Part shown: positions 35,442 to 45,003 of the stretch, piece by piece
Layout: each line of letters starts with the position of its first letter
Position numbering within the stretch: the first letter of the stretch is position 1
Source: Prosthecobacter sp.
GTDB taxonomy: Bacteria; Verrucomicrobiota; Verrucomicrobiia; Verrucomicrobiales; Verrucomicrobiaceae
DNA length: 64,000 bases
Direction: 5' to 3'
NCBI GenBank assembly: GCA_021733925.1
Contig: JAIPJY010000003.1
Span: 124,001-188,000 of the forward strand
Program-made: the position numbers and the translations under genes
The notes under the pieces: model-generated
What the model was told of the DNA's origin: nothing
What the model saw: the letters and a program-made list of their open reading frames with translations, nothing else
Database searches by the model: none

Positions 35442-36425
35442 ATGCCACCACCCGTTCCACAACCCTCCTGGGAGCACGTGCTCAAGCAAGTCGCTCGCGT
35501 TCGCGAAGAAACCGGCCGTGTCATCGTCGGCCAGAATGCGGTCGTCGAGCAGATGCTCACCGCCTTGCTCTGCCGTGGCCACTGTCTGCTGGTAGGGGTG
35601 CCGGGTCTGGCGAAAACGCTGCTTGTCTCCACGCTGGGGAAAATCCTCGGCCTCAAATTCCAGCGCATTCAGTTCACGCCGGATCTGATGCCCACAGACA
35701 TCCTCGGCAGCGAGGTGCTGCAGGAGACGCCCGGCGGTGGACGCAGCTTCAACTTCGTCCCCGGTCCTATCTTTGCGAATCTGATCCTCGCGGACGAAAT
35801 CAACCGTACGCCGCCCAAAACGCAGGCCGCGCTGCTCGAAGCCATGCAGGAAAAGCAGGTCACCGTGGCCGGCAAAACGCGTGCGCTCGAAGAGCCCTTC
35901 CTCGTCTTCGCCACACAAAATCCGATTGAGCATGAAGGCACCTACCCGCTGCCGGAAGCGCAGCTCGACCGCTTCTTCTTCGACATCCGTCTCGACTACC
36001 CCACGCTGGCTGAGGAGGCTGAGGTGCTTGCCCGCACCACCGGCAAAACCTCCGCCACCGTCGAGGCTGTGCTGGATGCCACCAGCCTGATGGCGCTGCA
36101 AGAGGCCGTGCTGGAGGTGCCCGTGCCGGACCACGTCACGCAGGCCATCCTGCAGCTCACGCATCGTTCCCGTCCCGGGGGCGAACTCGCGGATGACTTC
36201 ATCAAAAACTACGTTGCCTGGGGCGCAGGCCCGCGTGCATCGCAGTCGCTGGTACGTGCCGCCCGTGCGCTCGCGCTGCTGCGGGGTCAAGCCGCTGCCT
36301 CCATCGAGGAAGTCAAAGCCGTGGCCGCCCCCGTGCTGCGCCATCGCATTCTGCCGAACTACAACGCCACCGGCGACAACATCACCGTCGAGCAGATCAT
36401 CACCCACCTGCTCGGCAAAATTTGA
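35442..36425 (+). CDS. MoxR-family AAA+ ATPase
   Basis: A 327-residue AAA+ protein of the MoxR/RavA group. Walker A is GVPGLAKTLLVSTLG (about residues 50-64). Walker B is NLILADEINRTPPKTQAALLEAMQE, sensor 1 is VFATQNPIEHEGTYPLPEAQLDRF and the C-terminal lid carries SQSLVRAARALALLRG. MoxR ATPases act as chaperones that assemble or activate metal- or cofactor-containing enzymes together with VWA-domain partners; here the partners are the next genes. It lies 12 bases after the large secreted protein and 12 bases before the DUF58 gene. The start ATG follows CACCTCATCCT. Confidence 0.94.
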   Translation: MPPPVPQPSWEHVLKQVARVREETGRVIVGQNAVVEQMLTALLCRGHCLLVGVPGLAKTLLVSTLGKILGLKFQRIQFTPDLMPTDILGSEVLQETPGGGRSFNFVPGPIFANLILADEINRTPPKTQAALLEAMQEKQVTVAGKTRALEEPFLVFATQNPIEHEGTYPLPEAQLDRFFFDIRLDYPTLAEEAEVLARTTGKTSATVEAVLDATSLMALQEAVLEVPVPDHVTQAILQLTHRSRPGGELADDFIKNYVAWGAGPRASQSLVRAARALALLRGQAAASIEEVKAVAAPVLRHRILPNYNATGDNITVEQIITHLLGKI

Positions 36426-36437
36426 TCTGACATCACC

Positions 36438-37325
36438 GTGGCCAGCACCTTCAAACACCTCAAGCCCGAGGACGTACGCAAGCTCAGGAACTATGAGCTT
36501 TCGGCACGTCTCATGGTCGAAGGCTGGCTCAGCGGCAGGCATCGTTCACGGCAGCGTGGTTCCTCCATCGAATTCCACGAGTATCGCGGCTACACCCCTG
36601 GCGATGACCCGAAGCTGGTGGACTGGCGCGTGTTTGCGCGCACCGACCGCGTGTTTCTGAAAACCTTTGAGCAGGAGACGAACATGGAGATGCACCTGTT
36701 CGTGGACAGCAGCGCCAGCATGGGCTTCCCAATCGCTGACGGTGTTTCCAAGCTCGATCACGCCTCCTTCTTCGCCGCCTGTCTCGCCTGGCTCGTCGTG
36801 AGGCAGACGGACAAGGTCAGCCTGCATCTCTTTGATGACCGCATCCGCGCCTCCTTTCCGCTGGGCAGCACACGCACGCATTTGCACCAGTGCCTCAGCG
36901 CGCTGGAAAATAACCAGCCGGGCCAGAAGACATCCCTAGCCGCAGCGCTGGAGCGCTCGCTGCCCGTGCTGAACCGCCGAGGCACCCTCGTCATTCTCAG
37001 CGACTTCTACGAAGACCCCACCGCTGTGTTCAAGGCGCTCAATCCTTATATCCATCGCGGCTTTCGCATTCATCTCTTCCAGGTGCTCACGCCGATGGAG
37101 CTCGACATTGGCGAAGTCGGCCTCGCGCGCTTCACCGATCTGGAAACCGGTGAGAAGCTCACCATCCACAGCCAGCAGGTGCGCGAGAGCTATCGCGAGG
37201 CGGTGCGTGATCGCATTCAAACGCTGCGCAACCTCGCCGTCAGCCGCCGCGTGGACTGGATGCTCGCCCGCACGGATGAAAGCTACTTCGCGCTGCTGGA
37301 TCGTCTCACCCAACTCCACGGATGA
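36438..37325 (+). CDS. DUF58 domain protein (VWA-like)
   Basis: A 295-residue protein. It has the DUF58 hallmark GSSIEFHEYRGYTPGDDPKL followed by VDWRVFARTDRVFLKTFEQE, and then a VWA-like segment with LFVDSSASMGF (DxSxS metal-ion-dependent adhesion site) and VILSDFYEDP. DUF58 proteins sit next to MoxR in most bacteria and are thought to connect the ATPase to its substrate. No membrane segment is seen, so it is cytoplasmic. It starts with GTG (ATCACCGTGGCC) and its stop overlaps the next gene's ATG by four bases, so translation is probably coupled. Confidence 0.92.
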   Translation: MASTFKHLKPEDVRKLRNYELSARLMVEGWLSGRHRSRQRGSSIEFHEYRGYTPGDDPKLVDWRVFARTDRVFLKTFEQETNMEMHLFVDSSASMGFPIADGVSKLDHASFFAACLAWLVVRQTDKVSLHLFDDRIRASFPLGSTRTHLHQCLSALENNQPGQKTSLAAALERSLPVLNRRGTLVILSDFYEDPTAVFKALNPYIHRGFRIHLFQVLTPMELDIGEVGLARFTDLETGEKLTIHSQQVRESYREAVRDRIQTLRNLAVSRRVDWMLARTDESYFALLDRLTQLHG

Positions 37326-39337
37326 ACTTCTCGCTGCTCAATCCCGCACTGCTCGCCGCCACGGCTCTCATCGTGGTGCCGCTGCTTGCGCATTTGTTTG
37401 CGAAGGCCAAGCCGCGTGAGTTTCCATTTCCCTCGCTGCAATGGCTGCGGCAGGTCGAGCGCAAGACCACGAGGCTGCGCAAGCCCAAAGACTGGCTGCT
37501 GCTCCTGCTACGCACACTCATCGTCGCGGCGCTGGTGACCGCATTCCTGCAGCCGTTGCTTTTTAGCGGAGCCCAGCTCACGGCCGCCAATGCGCGCAAG
37601 ACCATCGTGCTCGTGGTGGATCGCTCCGCCTCCATGGGATTTGTCGAGCAGGGCCAGTCGCGCTTCGTGCGTGCCACCGCCCAAGCCGAAGAGGTCCTGA
37701 AGGGCGCGGGCTCGCAGACACTGGCCAATGTGATCTGGATGGATGCCGAGCCTGAGGCGGAATTTCCCGATCCGGCGGTGAATGTGAGCGCCCTGCGCGA
37801 GTCGCTGCGGCGTGCGCAGGTCACGCAGGAACCCGGGGAAGTGAACGAGGCCATGCGCAGCGCCATGGAGCAGCTTGGACGCGGTGAAGGCGCAAAGGAG
37901 CTGTATGTCATCAGCGATTTTCAAAGCACAGCCTGGAAGCAGGTGGACCTGAACATCCCGCCCAATGTGAAGCTGCTGACCATTCCCGTGGCGACCACTC
38001 CTGCCACCAACACAGCGCTCACCAGTCTGGTGGTGCAGCCGGAGCGTCCTGTCAGCGGAACTGAGGCGCGCATTCTCTGCCGTGTGCGCAATTTCAGCGG
38101 CACCGAGACGAAAACGACGGTGCAGCTCGCCTTTGCAGAGGTGCGGCAGACGCGTGCGCTCACCCTGCCTGCCTGGGGAGAGGGCGTGGCGGAGTTTCGC
38201 GTGCCATGCGGTGCGGCAGGTCTACAATGCATCACCGCTTCACTGCCGGAAGATGCATTTCCTGCAGATGACCACCGCTTTGCCACCGTGGAAATCCGCG
38301 ACAACTGGCGTGTCGCCGTCGAGGGGCCGCCGCAGGATGCGGACTTCCTGCTGTGGCAGCGTGCGCTGGGCTCACTGGGCTGGCTGGATTTGAAAAGCAC
38401 CGCGCCTGATCCTGATGTGCGTCTGGCAGTACATGCCGCTCCTGATCGTGCTGCTGAACTTCGCGCCGCTGCCGAACGCGGTGCCACCGTGATCTGCCAG
38501 CCCGGCGAAGACTGGAGCGGCAGTGCGTGGATGGCCTTCTGGAATGCCGGTGCCAAGGATGCCGCGCTGCAAGTCGAACAGCTCAACCGCGACAAGGACA
38601 AACCCTGGACATTGCAAACCGTTCAGGAAGACCACCCGCTGTGGCAGATCTTCCGCAGCGGAGAATTTGGCGATCCCGCAGGCGGCAATGTCTGGCGACG
38701 GTTGAAAGTCATGCCTGGCGATGCGCAAACGCTGCTGCGCTACACGGATGGCGTGCCTGCGCTGGCCGTACAGCGGGCGGGCAAGGGATGGCTCGTGCTG
38801 TGGAACATTGAGCTGGATGAGGCCCAGAGTGACCGCGTGCAGCAGCCTTCTTTTCTTGTGCTGCTGGGCGAGCTGTTGCTGCAATACGGCGAAGCTGGTG
38901 GGAACTCGGCGCTGAGGCAGTTCATACCACCGCAGAACATTTTCTGGCAGCCTAGGCAGCCCGTCGCCGCAGACCAGGTGCGTTTGCAGGATGATGCCGG
39001 TGCCGAGCGTCCCTTCGTGTACGATGCCTCGCAGTCGCCCGCCGTGTTTCGTGCGCGTGAGGCGTTGCCACCGGGCAACTACAAATGGCTGCTTGATGCC
39101 CAGGCTGTGGAACGTGCCAGCGTGAACTTCCCAGCGGATGCAGAGAGTGATCTGCGCACACTGGACCCTTCTTCGCTCGGCATTGGCAAATCGCTCACGT
39201 TAAGTGCCGCCGCCGCGCTCGCTGCGCAGCGCGATGGGATGCCGCTTTGGCCGTGGTGCGTGGGCATCGCTTTGTGCGCACTCGTTCTTGAAAGCCTCGT
39301 GGCCCGCAGCGCCATCCGCCAGCCCTCCCTCGCATGA
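37322..39337 (+). CDS. BatA-like membrane protein with VWA domain
   Basis: A 671-residue protein starting with the BatA N-terminal motif (FSLLNPALLAATALIVVPLL followed by AHLFAKAKPREFPFPSLQWL, the TIGR02226 type), with membrane segments near residues 8-27 and 58-82. The VWA domain follows, with Asp100 in VLVVDRSASMGF. A long periplasmic or extracellular part follows (GTEARILCRVRNFSGTETKT), and a C-terminal membrane segment (PLWPWCVGIALCALVLESLV) near 650. It overlaps DUF58 by four bases and its own stop overlaps the next gene by four bases, giving a tight translationally coupled block. It is probably the membrane anchor of the MoxR/DUF58 complex. Confidence 0.88.
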   Translation: MNFSLLNPALLAATALIVVPLLAHLFAKAKPREFPFPSLQWLRQVERKTTRLRKPKDWLLLLLRTLIVAALVTAFLQPLLFSGAQLTAANARKTIVLVVDRSASMGFVEQGQSRFVRATAQAEEVLKGAGSQTLANVIWMDAEPEAEFPDPAVNVSALRESLRRAQVTQEPGEVNEAMRSAMEQLGRGEGAKELYVISDFQSTAWKQVDLNIPPNVKLLTIPVATTPATNTALTSLVVQPERPVSGTEARILCRVRNFSGTETKTTVQLAFAEVRQTRALTLPAWGEGVAEFRVPCGAAGLQCITASLPEDAFPADDHRFATVEIRDNWRVAVEGPPQDADFLLWQRALGSLGWLDLKSTAPDPDVRLAVHAAPDRAAELRAAAERGATVICQPGEDWSGSAWMAFWNAGAKDAALQVEQLNRDKDKPWTLQTVQEDHPLWQIFRSGEFGDPAGGNVWRRLKVMPGDAQTLLRYTDGVPALAVQRAGKGWLVLWNIELDEAQSDRVQQPSFLVLLGELLLQYGEAGGNSALRQFIPPQNIFWQPRQPVAADQVRLQDDAGAERPFVYDASQSPAVFRAREALPPGNYKWLLDAQAVERASVNFPADAESDLRTLDPSSLGIGKSLTLSAAAALAAQRDGMPLWPWCVGIALCALVLESLVARSAIRQPSLA

Positions 39338-41532
39338 CCTTCGCACCCGCCATTCCTGAACCCTGGCCCTGGATCGCCCTCGTGGCGCTGCCACTGTTCG
39401 GCGGTTGGCTGGCGTGGCGTTCCGGCCTCACTTTGAGCACCGGCATGCGCTGCCTCTTCATGACCTTGCGCGGCCTTGCTTTTGCCGCACTGGCGCTGCT
39501 GCTGCTCAATCCGGGTGAATGGCAGCAGCCGGAGCACAAGGAGGAGAAACTGCACGCCGTGCTGCTGGACCGCAGCGCCTCCATGGCCGTGCGCGATGCG
39601 GGCGACGCCACACGCTGGGCAGATGGACTTGCCATGGCACAGGCTCTCTCCAAGGCCGGAGGAGAGCAGATCAAAGCCCTGACCTTCAGCGATGCGTTGG
39701 AAAGCGATGCATTCAAAGACGGGCTCAAACCAGACGGGCAGGCGAGTGCCATCGTTCACAGCGGCAATGCGCTCTTCAGCGGTGCTTCGGGGCTTGGTCG
39801 CAAGCTCGCCAGCATCACCATCATCAGCGACGGACATCAAACGCGCGAAGACCCCGCTGCCGAGCTCATCCTGCGAGCCCGAGCCGCGCAGGTGCCGCTG
39901 CACGTTGTGCCTCTTGGCGGTGACTGGGGCGGGCGCGATCTCATTCTGCATGCCACCCGTCGTTTGGTCATGGCGCTGCCGGGGAAGCCAGTAGCCATTG
40001 GCGTGAGCCTTGAAAATCGCGGCCTCGGTCTCATCAAGCCGCGCGTGCAACTTGTCGATGCCAACGGCAAAACGTACGCCGAGCGGGATGTCGAGATGGA
40101 CAGCGGTGCACGAAAAACCATCACGCTGGAGATGCCAAAACTCGCCGGGGGCGACTACCGCGTCGTCGTCGCACCGCAGCAAGGGGAGGACATCACCCGC
40201 AACAACGAGGACCGCGTGCGTGTGCAGGAGCTCACCAGTCGCACTCGGGTTTTCATCGCCGAAGGTGCGCCGTATTGGGACAGCAAATTCCTCGCCCAGC
40301 TGCTGCGGGAACAGGGCTTCATGGACGTGCGCGCGATCTACCGCCTCAATGATCAACGCTACTTTCGCGTCGATGCCGGCACTTCCGAGCCGGTGGTCAG
40401 CGGTGAATCCACCTTTCCTGAAACAGCGGAGGACTTTGCCAAGATCGACCTCGTCGTGCTGGGCAAAGGAGCGGAGGGTTTTCTCGATGCCAAGCGCATC
40501 GAAGCCTTGAAGAGCTTCGTGCGAGATCGCGGCGGTGCTCTGCTGCTGGCGCGCGGTAAATCCTATGCCGACCGGCTGGCTGAACTCGAAGTGCTGGAGC
40601 CCGTCGAATGGGGAACCGCGATGACAGGCGACTTCCGCTTTGAACCCGGCAGTGTCGGCGAAGCAGCAGGCCTCTTCGGTCAGGCTCTGCCCGAAGCGCA
40701 AGACCCGCTGTGGCGACAGCTGCCACCGCTGAGCGATGTGGTCACGATTGCCAAACTGAAACCCTTCACTCAAGTCATGGCCATGGGTGTCAAGCCTGCC
40801 GTGGGTCGTGAGGAACGCGTGCCATTGCTGGCAGCGCGACATTTTGGCCGTGGAGTCGTAGTGGCCTTAAACGCCGATGGTTTGTGGAAGTGGGACTTTG
40901 ATCCCAAGGCCCGCAAGCTGGGCAACATGTATGAGGAGTTCTGGACGCAGCTCCTGCAATGGACGGCCAGCTATGCGGAATTTTTGCCGGGGCAGGAACT
41001 GTCGCTACGCCTCGGCGAATCGAATGTGAAAATGGGGCGCGGCGTGCGTGCCAGCATCGGCTGGCGCGGTGGCAAGGACGTGCCACAGCCGAAGCTGCGT
41101 GTCTTTTATGAAGGCAAGCAACTGCCCGACATCAGCGCCAGTGAAGCGGAAAGTGATGCCGAAGGCCGCCGCTCATGGTCCGCGCTGCTGCAGCCTGAAA
41201 ATCCCGGCACGTACCGCGTGCAGGCTTTCAATGGTGACAAAGCTGGACCTGAGGCCGTCCTCAATGTGCTCGCGCCTCCCACCGAGCAGGAGTCTCTCTC
41301 CGCCGATCCTGCCTTTCTCAATGAACTGGCCGATGCCACGGGCGGCAAAGTCTGGAAGCCTGCCCAGGCGGCGGAGCTTGCCAAGCTGCTGCTCACCCCT
41401 CCGCTGGATCAGGTGCAGGAGCGTGCGCAGGCCGTCTGGCATCCGCTGTGGCCGCAGTACTGGCTGCTCATACCTCTCATCCTCCTGCTCGCCTTCGAGT
41501 GGTGGTCACGTCGTCGTCTTGGTCTGCTGTAA
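39334..41532 (+). CDS. Membrane VWA protein with glutamine-amidotransferase-like domain
   Basis: A 732-residue protein. Two N-terminal membrane segments (IALVALPLFGGWLAW and RGLAFAALALLLLNP) precede a VWA-like domain with Asp79 in VLLDRSASMAVRD and IISDGHQTREDPA. The middle resembles a class-I glutamine amidotransferase fold (VFIAEGAPYWDSKFLAQLLR, LVVLGKGAEGFLD, VRDRGGALLLARG) but lacks an evident catalytic Cys. One membrane segment lies near the C-terminus (YWLLIPLILLLAFEWW), followed by basic residues, so it is inserted at both ends. Such proteins occur next to BatA in planctomycete and verrucomicrobial MoxR clusters and are thought to be structural. Coupled by overlap to the preceding gene; 12 bases to the next. 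Confidence 0.85.
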   Translation: MTFAPAIPEPWPWIALVALPLFGGWLAWRSGLTLSTGMRCLFMTLRGLAFAALALLLLNPGEWQQPEHKEEKLHAVLLDRSASMAVRDAGDATRWADGLAMAQALSKAGGEQIKALTFSDALESDAFKDGLKPDGQASAIVHSGNALFSGASGLGRKLASITIISDGHQTREDPAAELILRARAAQVPLHVVPLGGDWGGRDLILHATRRLVMALPGKPVAIGVSLENRGLGLIKPRVQLVDANGKTYAERDVEMDSGARKTITLEMPKLAGGDYRVVVAPQQGEDITRNNEDRVRVQELTSRTRVFIAEGAPYWDSKFLAQLLREQGFMDVRAIYRLNDQRYFRVDAGTSEPVVSGESTFPETAEDFAKIDLVVLGKGAEGFLDAKRIEALKSFVRDRGGALLLARGKSYADRLAELEVLEPVEWGTAMTGDFRFEPGSVGEAAGLFGQALPEAQDPLWRQLPPLSDVVTIAKLKPFTQVMAMGVKPAVGREERVPLLAARHFGRGVVVALNADGLWKWDFDPKARKLGNMYEEFWTQLLQWTASYAEFLPGQELSLRLGESNVKMGRGVRASIGWRGGKDVPQPKLRVFYEGKQLPDISASEAESDAEGRRSWSALLQPENPGTYRVQAFNGDKAGPEAVLNVLAPPTEQESLSADPAFLNELADATGGKVWKPAQAAELAKLLLTPPLDQVQERAQAVWHPLWPQYWLLIPLILLLAFEWWSRRRLGLL

Positions 41533-41544
41533 TTTTTTCCTCCC

Positions 41545-44286
41545 ATGAACACCTTTGACTCTGCGCTCTCCCGCTTCGCCACCCGCTGGCGTCAGGGCTT
41601 GTTGCTGGTGGCCGTGTTGATGACACTGGCCATGGGCTGGCTGGTTTTTCTGCTGCTGGGCGTCTTCGATTTCATGGCGCCGCTGAGTGATGAGGTGCGC
41701 CCCGTGGTGTTCATGGCGTGGTGCAGCGTGATGGTGCTGCTGGCGCTGAATTTCCTGCTGCCGCTGATCAGGCTGAACCGTTCAGCCGCTGCAACTCATG
41801 CTGATGAAACACTCTCCGAGCGACGTCCCGTGACGACAGCGCTGGAGGTTTCCCAGCAGCAGGGCGAGGCAACTCCGCTGCGGCAGTTCTTGATCGACAA
41901 AGCACTCTGGCAGGGGGCGAAGGAAGTCACGACTTTGAAGTTTCCTGCCACTCTGCCTTGGCACTCTCTGCGGCGCGCAGGCTGGTTCAGCGCAGTCGTA
42001 CTCATGCTGTTTGTCGGTCTGTATCTGGCGAATGGCGCTGCGGTGAAAACCATCGCCGCTCGTCTGCTTCATCCGTATACGGATGTGCCGCCGTACTCGC
42101 CGTTGCAGTTTGAGGTGACGCCTGCGCGGCCCAAGGTGGTTTATGGTTCCGATGCGGAGCTGGAGGTGCATGTCACCGGCGGTGCCGTGCCAGAGGGCGT
42201 GGTGCTGCTCACGCGCGAAGACACCACATCTCCAGTCAGCAGCGCAGGTGCGTTTGCGATGGGTGGCGGTCGTTTTGGCCAGCGGTTGCAGCGCGTGACT
42301 CAGCCCGTGCAGATCGCCTTCGCCGCCGGGGCAGCGCGCAGCCCATGGCTGACGGTGGATGTGATGCGCCAGCCGCGCGTGGAGAGTGTGATGCTGAAAA
42401 TCATTCCGCCTGCCTATGCGGGGCAGCCCGCACGTGAGTTTGTTCTGGGTACTTCGGAACTCGTGGCGCTCGCAGGCTCGGAGATCGAAGCACGGGTCAG
42501 CAGCAATCGACCACTCAGTGGTGGTGAGGTGACCTTAACGCCGCCGCGCAGTCTGAGCCGCGACAAGCCTGAAACCGTGGTCGCACGTGCCAATGGCGGC
42601 AAGGAGGTGACGCTGCGCTGGAAGGTGAAATATGCCTGCCTCGTGCGGCTGGACCTGAAGGACATCACCGGGGCAAACTCTGCCGCCCCCGTCGAACTGG
42701 AGCAAAAGATGCTGCCGGACAATCCGCCGGTGGTTTCACTGGAGTCACCAGCAGGAGTGACTCTGGCCACACCGGAAAGCGTGGTGCCGTTGAAAATGGA
42801 AGTGGAGGACGATCTAGGTCTCGCGCGCATTGATCTGGTGAGAAAACTCAGTGGCTTCCGTGACCGTGGCCATCGCCTGACGGAGGATGCCGTGGAACAG
42901 GTCTATGCGCTGGATGAAAAGCTGGAGATGAAGAAACTCGGCGTGGTGCCTGGGCAGATGCTGGAACTGCATGCCGAGGCGCATGATCACAATCCATCCC
43001 TGATGGGCATCGCGAGTTCAAGCGTGGGCCGCATCCAGATCATCAGCACCGCAGATTATGCGGAACTCATGCGTGCACGCACCACCATGCAGGAATTTCA
43101 AGCGCGCTTCAGTGCCTTGAATGAAGCCGTTGAACAGGTGAGAGAAGCACTCGACAAAGGAGACAAAGCCGCCGCGCAGCAGGCCATGCAGCAGGCGCAG
43201 GAGCTTGCCGAAGCCATGGCGAAGGACTTCCAGGCGTTCGATGCGGAGAAGCAGGTCGCTACACAGGCGCAGAAGATCGCGCAGATGATGAAGGACATGC
43301 AGCAACGGCTTGCCAGTGGCTCGAAGGAGGAAATAGAAAAGATGAAGCAAGAGCTCGGCGAAGCCGCCAAGCGCACGCAGGCTATCAAGGAGAAGGGGAA
43401 GCAATTGGCGGAGATCGGCCGTGTGCTGGAGATGGCTGCAGAGTTCAAGGCCATGCATGCGCAGCAGCAGCGCCTCACCAAGCAGCTCGAAGAACTGGCG
43501 CGTGAGATCATGCTGGGAGACATGCGCAATGCCGCCAAGCTGGACAGCCTCTCGCGCCAGCAGCAGACCGTGCTCAATCGTTGGAAGGAGTGGCTGCCAG
43601 AACTGCGTGCCGCCGCCGAAGCTCTGCCGGCCAGTGAGGGTGAGTTGAAAAAAGAAGCTCTCGATTTTGCCAATGCCGCCGACAGCGCAGGCATCCAGCG
43701 CAGCATGGAGACGGCGATGCAGCAGGCGAAGAAGGACAACACGCCAAACACCTTCGTGAATTCACAGCTCGCGCTGGTGGGCATGGATACCCTCATGAAC
43801 AGCGACAACAAGCTCTGCAAAAGCTGCAAGGACGGCGGGATTCATTTCATGACGACGGAGGGCATGTCCGAGACGCTGGCCCAGATGCTCGCTGGCATGC
43901 GCAAGCGACGTGGCATGGGCAAGGGGGAGAAGCCGGGAGAGAAGCCAGGGCAGAGCCCTTCCGGCGGCGACGGCGACAATGGAGACGGCTTCAGCACCGA
44001 GGGAGACCCCATGCTGAATGCCCCAGTGTACGGGCCTGACCGCATGGCCTTCAACGGTGACAACTCCATGCGCGGCAAACACGATTCACGCGGGAAAAGC
44101 GGTCAGGGCAAAAACGTCGTCACGCCGCAGCACGCCAGCACCATTTCCACGGAGACGGTGCGTGATGCCGCGAAGCGCCAGATCTCCCTCCGTGATGTGC
44201 CTGAACGCTATCGCGAAGCCGTTCGGAAATTTTACGGTGAAGATGCCGTGCTGGAGACTTCAAGTTCCAAGGAGGTAAAGCCATGA
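41545..44286 (+). CDS. Large membrane/coiled-coil protein (DUF4175-like)
   Basis: A 913-residue protein. Two or three N-terminal membrane segments (LLLVAVLMTLAMGWLVFLLL, PVVFMAWCSVMVLLALNFLL, AGWFSAVVLMLFVGLYLANG) are followed by Ig-like beta regions to about residue 500. A Gln/Glu/Lys/Ala coiled coil spans about 520-720 (KAAAQQAMQQAQELAEAMAK, QQQRLTKQLEELAREIML). A Gly/Lys-rich tail follows (GMGKGEKPGEKPGQSPSGG). A CxxC pair appears in NKLCKSCKDGGIHFM before the tail. It resembles DUF4175-type proteins of these clusters. The CxxC could bind metal or a redox partner. It shares the operon with VWA proteins and is 12 bases behind the preceding gene. Confidence 0.8.
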   Translation: MNTFDSALSRFATRWRQGLLLVAVLMTLAMGWLVFLLLGVFDFMAPLSDEVRPVVFMAWCSVMVLLALNFLLPLIRLNRSAAATHADETLSERRPVTTALEVSQQQGEATPLRQFLIDKALWQGAKEVTTLKFPATLPWHSLRRAGWFSAVVLMLFVGLYLANGAAVKTIAARLLHPYTDVPPYSPLQFEVTPARPKVVYGSDAELEVHVTGGAVPEGVVLLTREDTTSPVSSAGAFAMGGGRFGQRLQRVTQPVQIAFAAGAARSPWLTVDVMRQPRVESVMLKIIPPAYAGQPAREFVLGTSELVALAGSEIEARVSSNRPLSGGEVTLTPPRSLSRDKPETVVARANGGKEVTLRWKVKYACLVRLDLKDITGANSAAPVELEQKMLPDNPPVVSLESPAGVTLATPESVVPLKMEVEDDLGLARIDLVRKLSGFRDRGHRLTEDAVEQVYALDEKLEMKKLGVVPGQMLELHAEAHDHNPSLMGIASSSVGRIQIISTADYAELMRARTTMQEFQARFSALNEAVEQVREALDKGDKAAAQQAMQQAQELAEAMAKDFQAFDAEKQVATQAQKIAQMMKDMQQRLASGSKEEIEKMKQELGEAAKRTQAIKEKGKQLAEIGRVLEMAAEFKAMHAQQQRLTKQLEELAREIMLGDMRNAAKLDSLSRQQQTVLNRWKEWLPELRAAAEALPASEGELKKEALDFANAADSAGIQRSMETAMQQAKKDNTPNTFVNSQLALVGMDTLMNSDNKLCKSCKDGGIHFMTTEGMSETLAQMLAGMRKRRGMGKGEKPGEKPGQSPSGGDGDNGDGFSTEGDPMLNAPVYGPDRMAFNGDNSMRGKHDSRGKSGQGKNVVTPQHASTISTETVRDAAKRQISLRDVPERYREAVRKFYGEDAVLETSSSKEVKP

Positions 44287-44397
44287 GAGAAATGACGAAT
44301 GACGAATGTGGAATGTGGAATGTCGAATGACAGAAGTGTGACGAAAACAAGTTGGTGGCGGACATTTGTCCTGCTGCCTTTGTCATTCGTCATTTTT
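44285..44397. repeat. Inverted pair of GAATGACGAATG-type repeats
   Basis: GAGAGAAATGACGAATGACG at 44285-44304 recurs in reverse as CATTCGTCATTTTTCTC at 44384-44400, and the first arm continues with GAATGTGGAATG and GAATGTCGAATGAC units. A related stretch (AAATGACGAATGTCGAATTC) lies at 55472-55491. These arms lie at the beginning of the DUF4159 gene and appear to encode part of its N-terminus. Confidence 0.55.
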
Positions 44398-45003
44398 CTC
44401 TCCCCGCTGGCCGCCAAAGACGGCGCCATCCAGTGCGGCATGCTGATCTATGCAGGCACCAAGACCTCCCGCTGCTTCAGCGACGAGTTTTTGAGCACGG
44501 TGCAGCAGAAGACCAGCATCGCGACGGAGCGGCGCTTCAAGTTTGTGAAGATGGGGGCGGATGACCTGTTCGCGTTTCCTTTTGTGGTGATGACGGGGGA
44601 GGGGGATTTCACCCTGAGCCAGCGCGAGCGGGAAAATCTGCAGAAGTATCTCAGCAACGGCGGCTTCCTGCTGGCCAGTGCGGGCTGCTCCAACAAAGAC
44701 TGGGACAACGCCTTCCGCCGTGAGATGAAGAAGGTGATGGCGAAGGAACCCCTGAAAGGCATCGCCAGCACGCATGCGCTGTTCCGAACGGTGTTCGAGC
44801 TGGATAAAATGAAGCTCTCCAAGTCAAGCGGAGAGGCCAAGCTGGAAGGAGTGGAGCACAATGGAAGGCTGGTGGTCATTTATTCCGGCCAGGGTTTGAA
44901 CAACACCGCCAACACCAGCGGCTGCTGCTGCTGCGGTGGCAATGAGATTGGCAATTCACTCGAAGTGAACGTGAACATCGTCGCCTATGCGCTGCTGCAT
45001 TGA
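44299..45003 (+). CDS. DUF4159 exported protein
   Basis: A protein of up to 234 residues. A membrane/signal segment (TFVLLPLSFVIFLSPLAAKD) is followed by the DUF4159 domain: CGMLIYAGTKTSRCFSDEFL, FVKMGADDLFAFPFVVMTGE, LQKYLSNGGFLLASAGCSNK and HALFRTVFELDKMKL. DUF4159 proteins are typical last members of MoxR/VWA clusters; their function is unknown. A run of four Cys (SGCCCCGGNEI) near the C-terminus is encoded by TGC repeats and could bind metal. The start is uncertain: 44299, the in-frame ATG at 44320, or GTG at 44338. The first 13 codons are made of repeat sequence. The stop overlaps the next gene's start by 17 bases. Confidence 0.82.
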   Translation: MTNVECGMSNDRSVTKTSWWRTFVLLPLSFVIFLSPLAAKDGAIQCGMLIYAGTKTSRCFSDEFLSTVQQKTSIATERRFKFVKMGADDLFAFPFVVMTGEGDFTLSQRERENLQKYLSNGGFLLASAGCSNKDWDNAFRREMKKVMAKEPLKGIASTHALFRTVFELDKMKLSKSSGEAKLEGVEHNGRLVVIYSGQGLNNTANTSGCCCCGGNEIGNSLEVNVNIVAYALLH

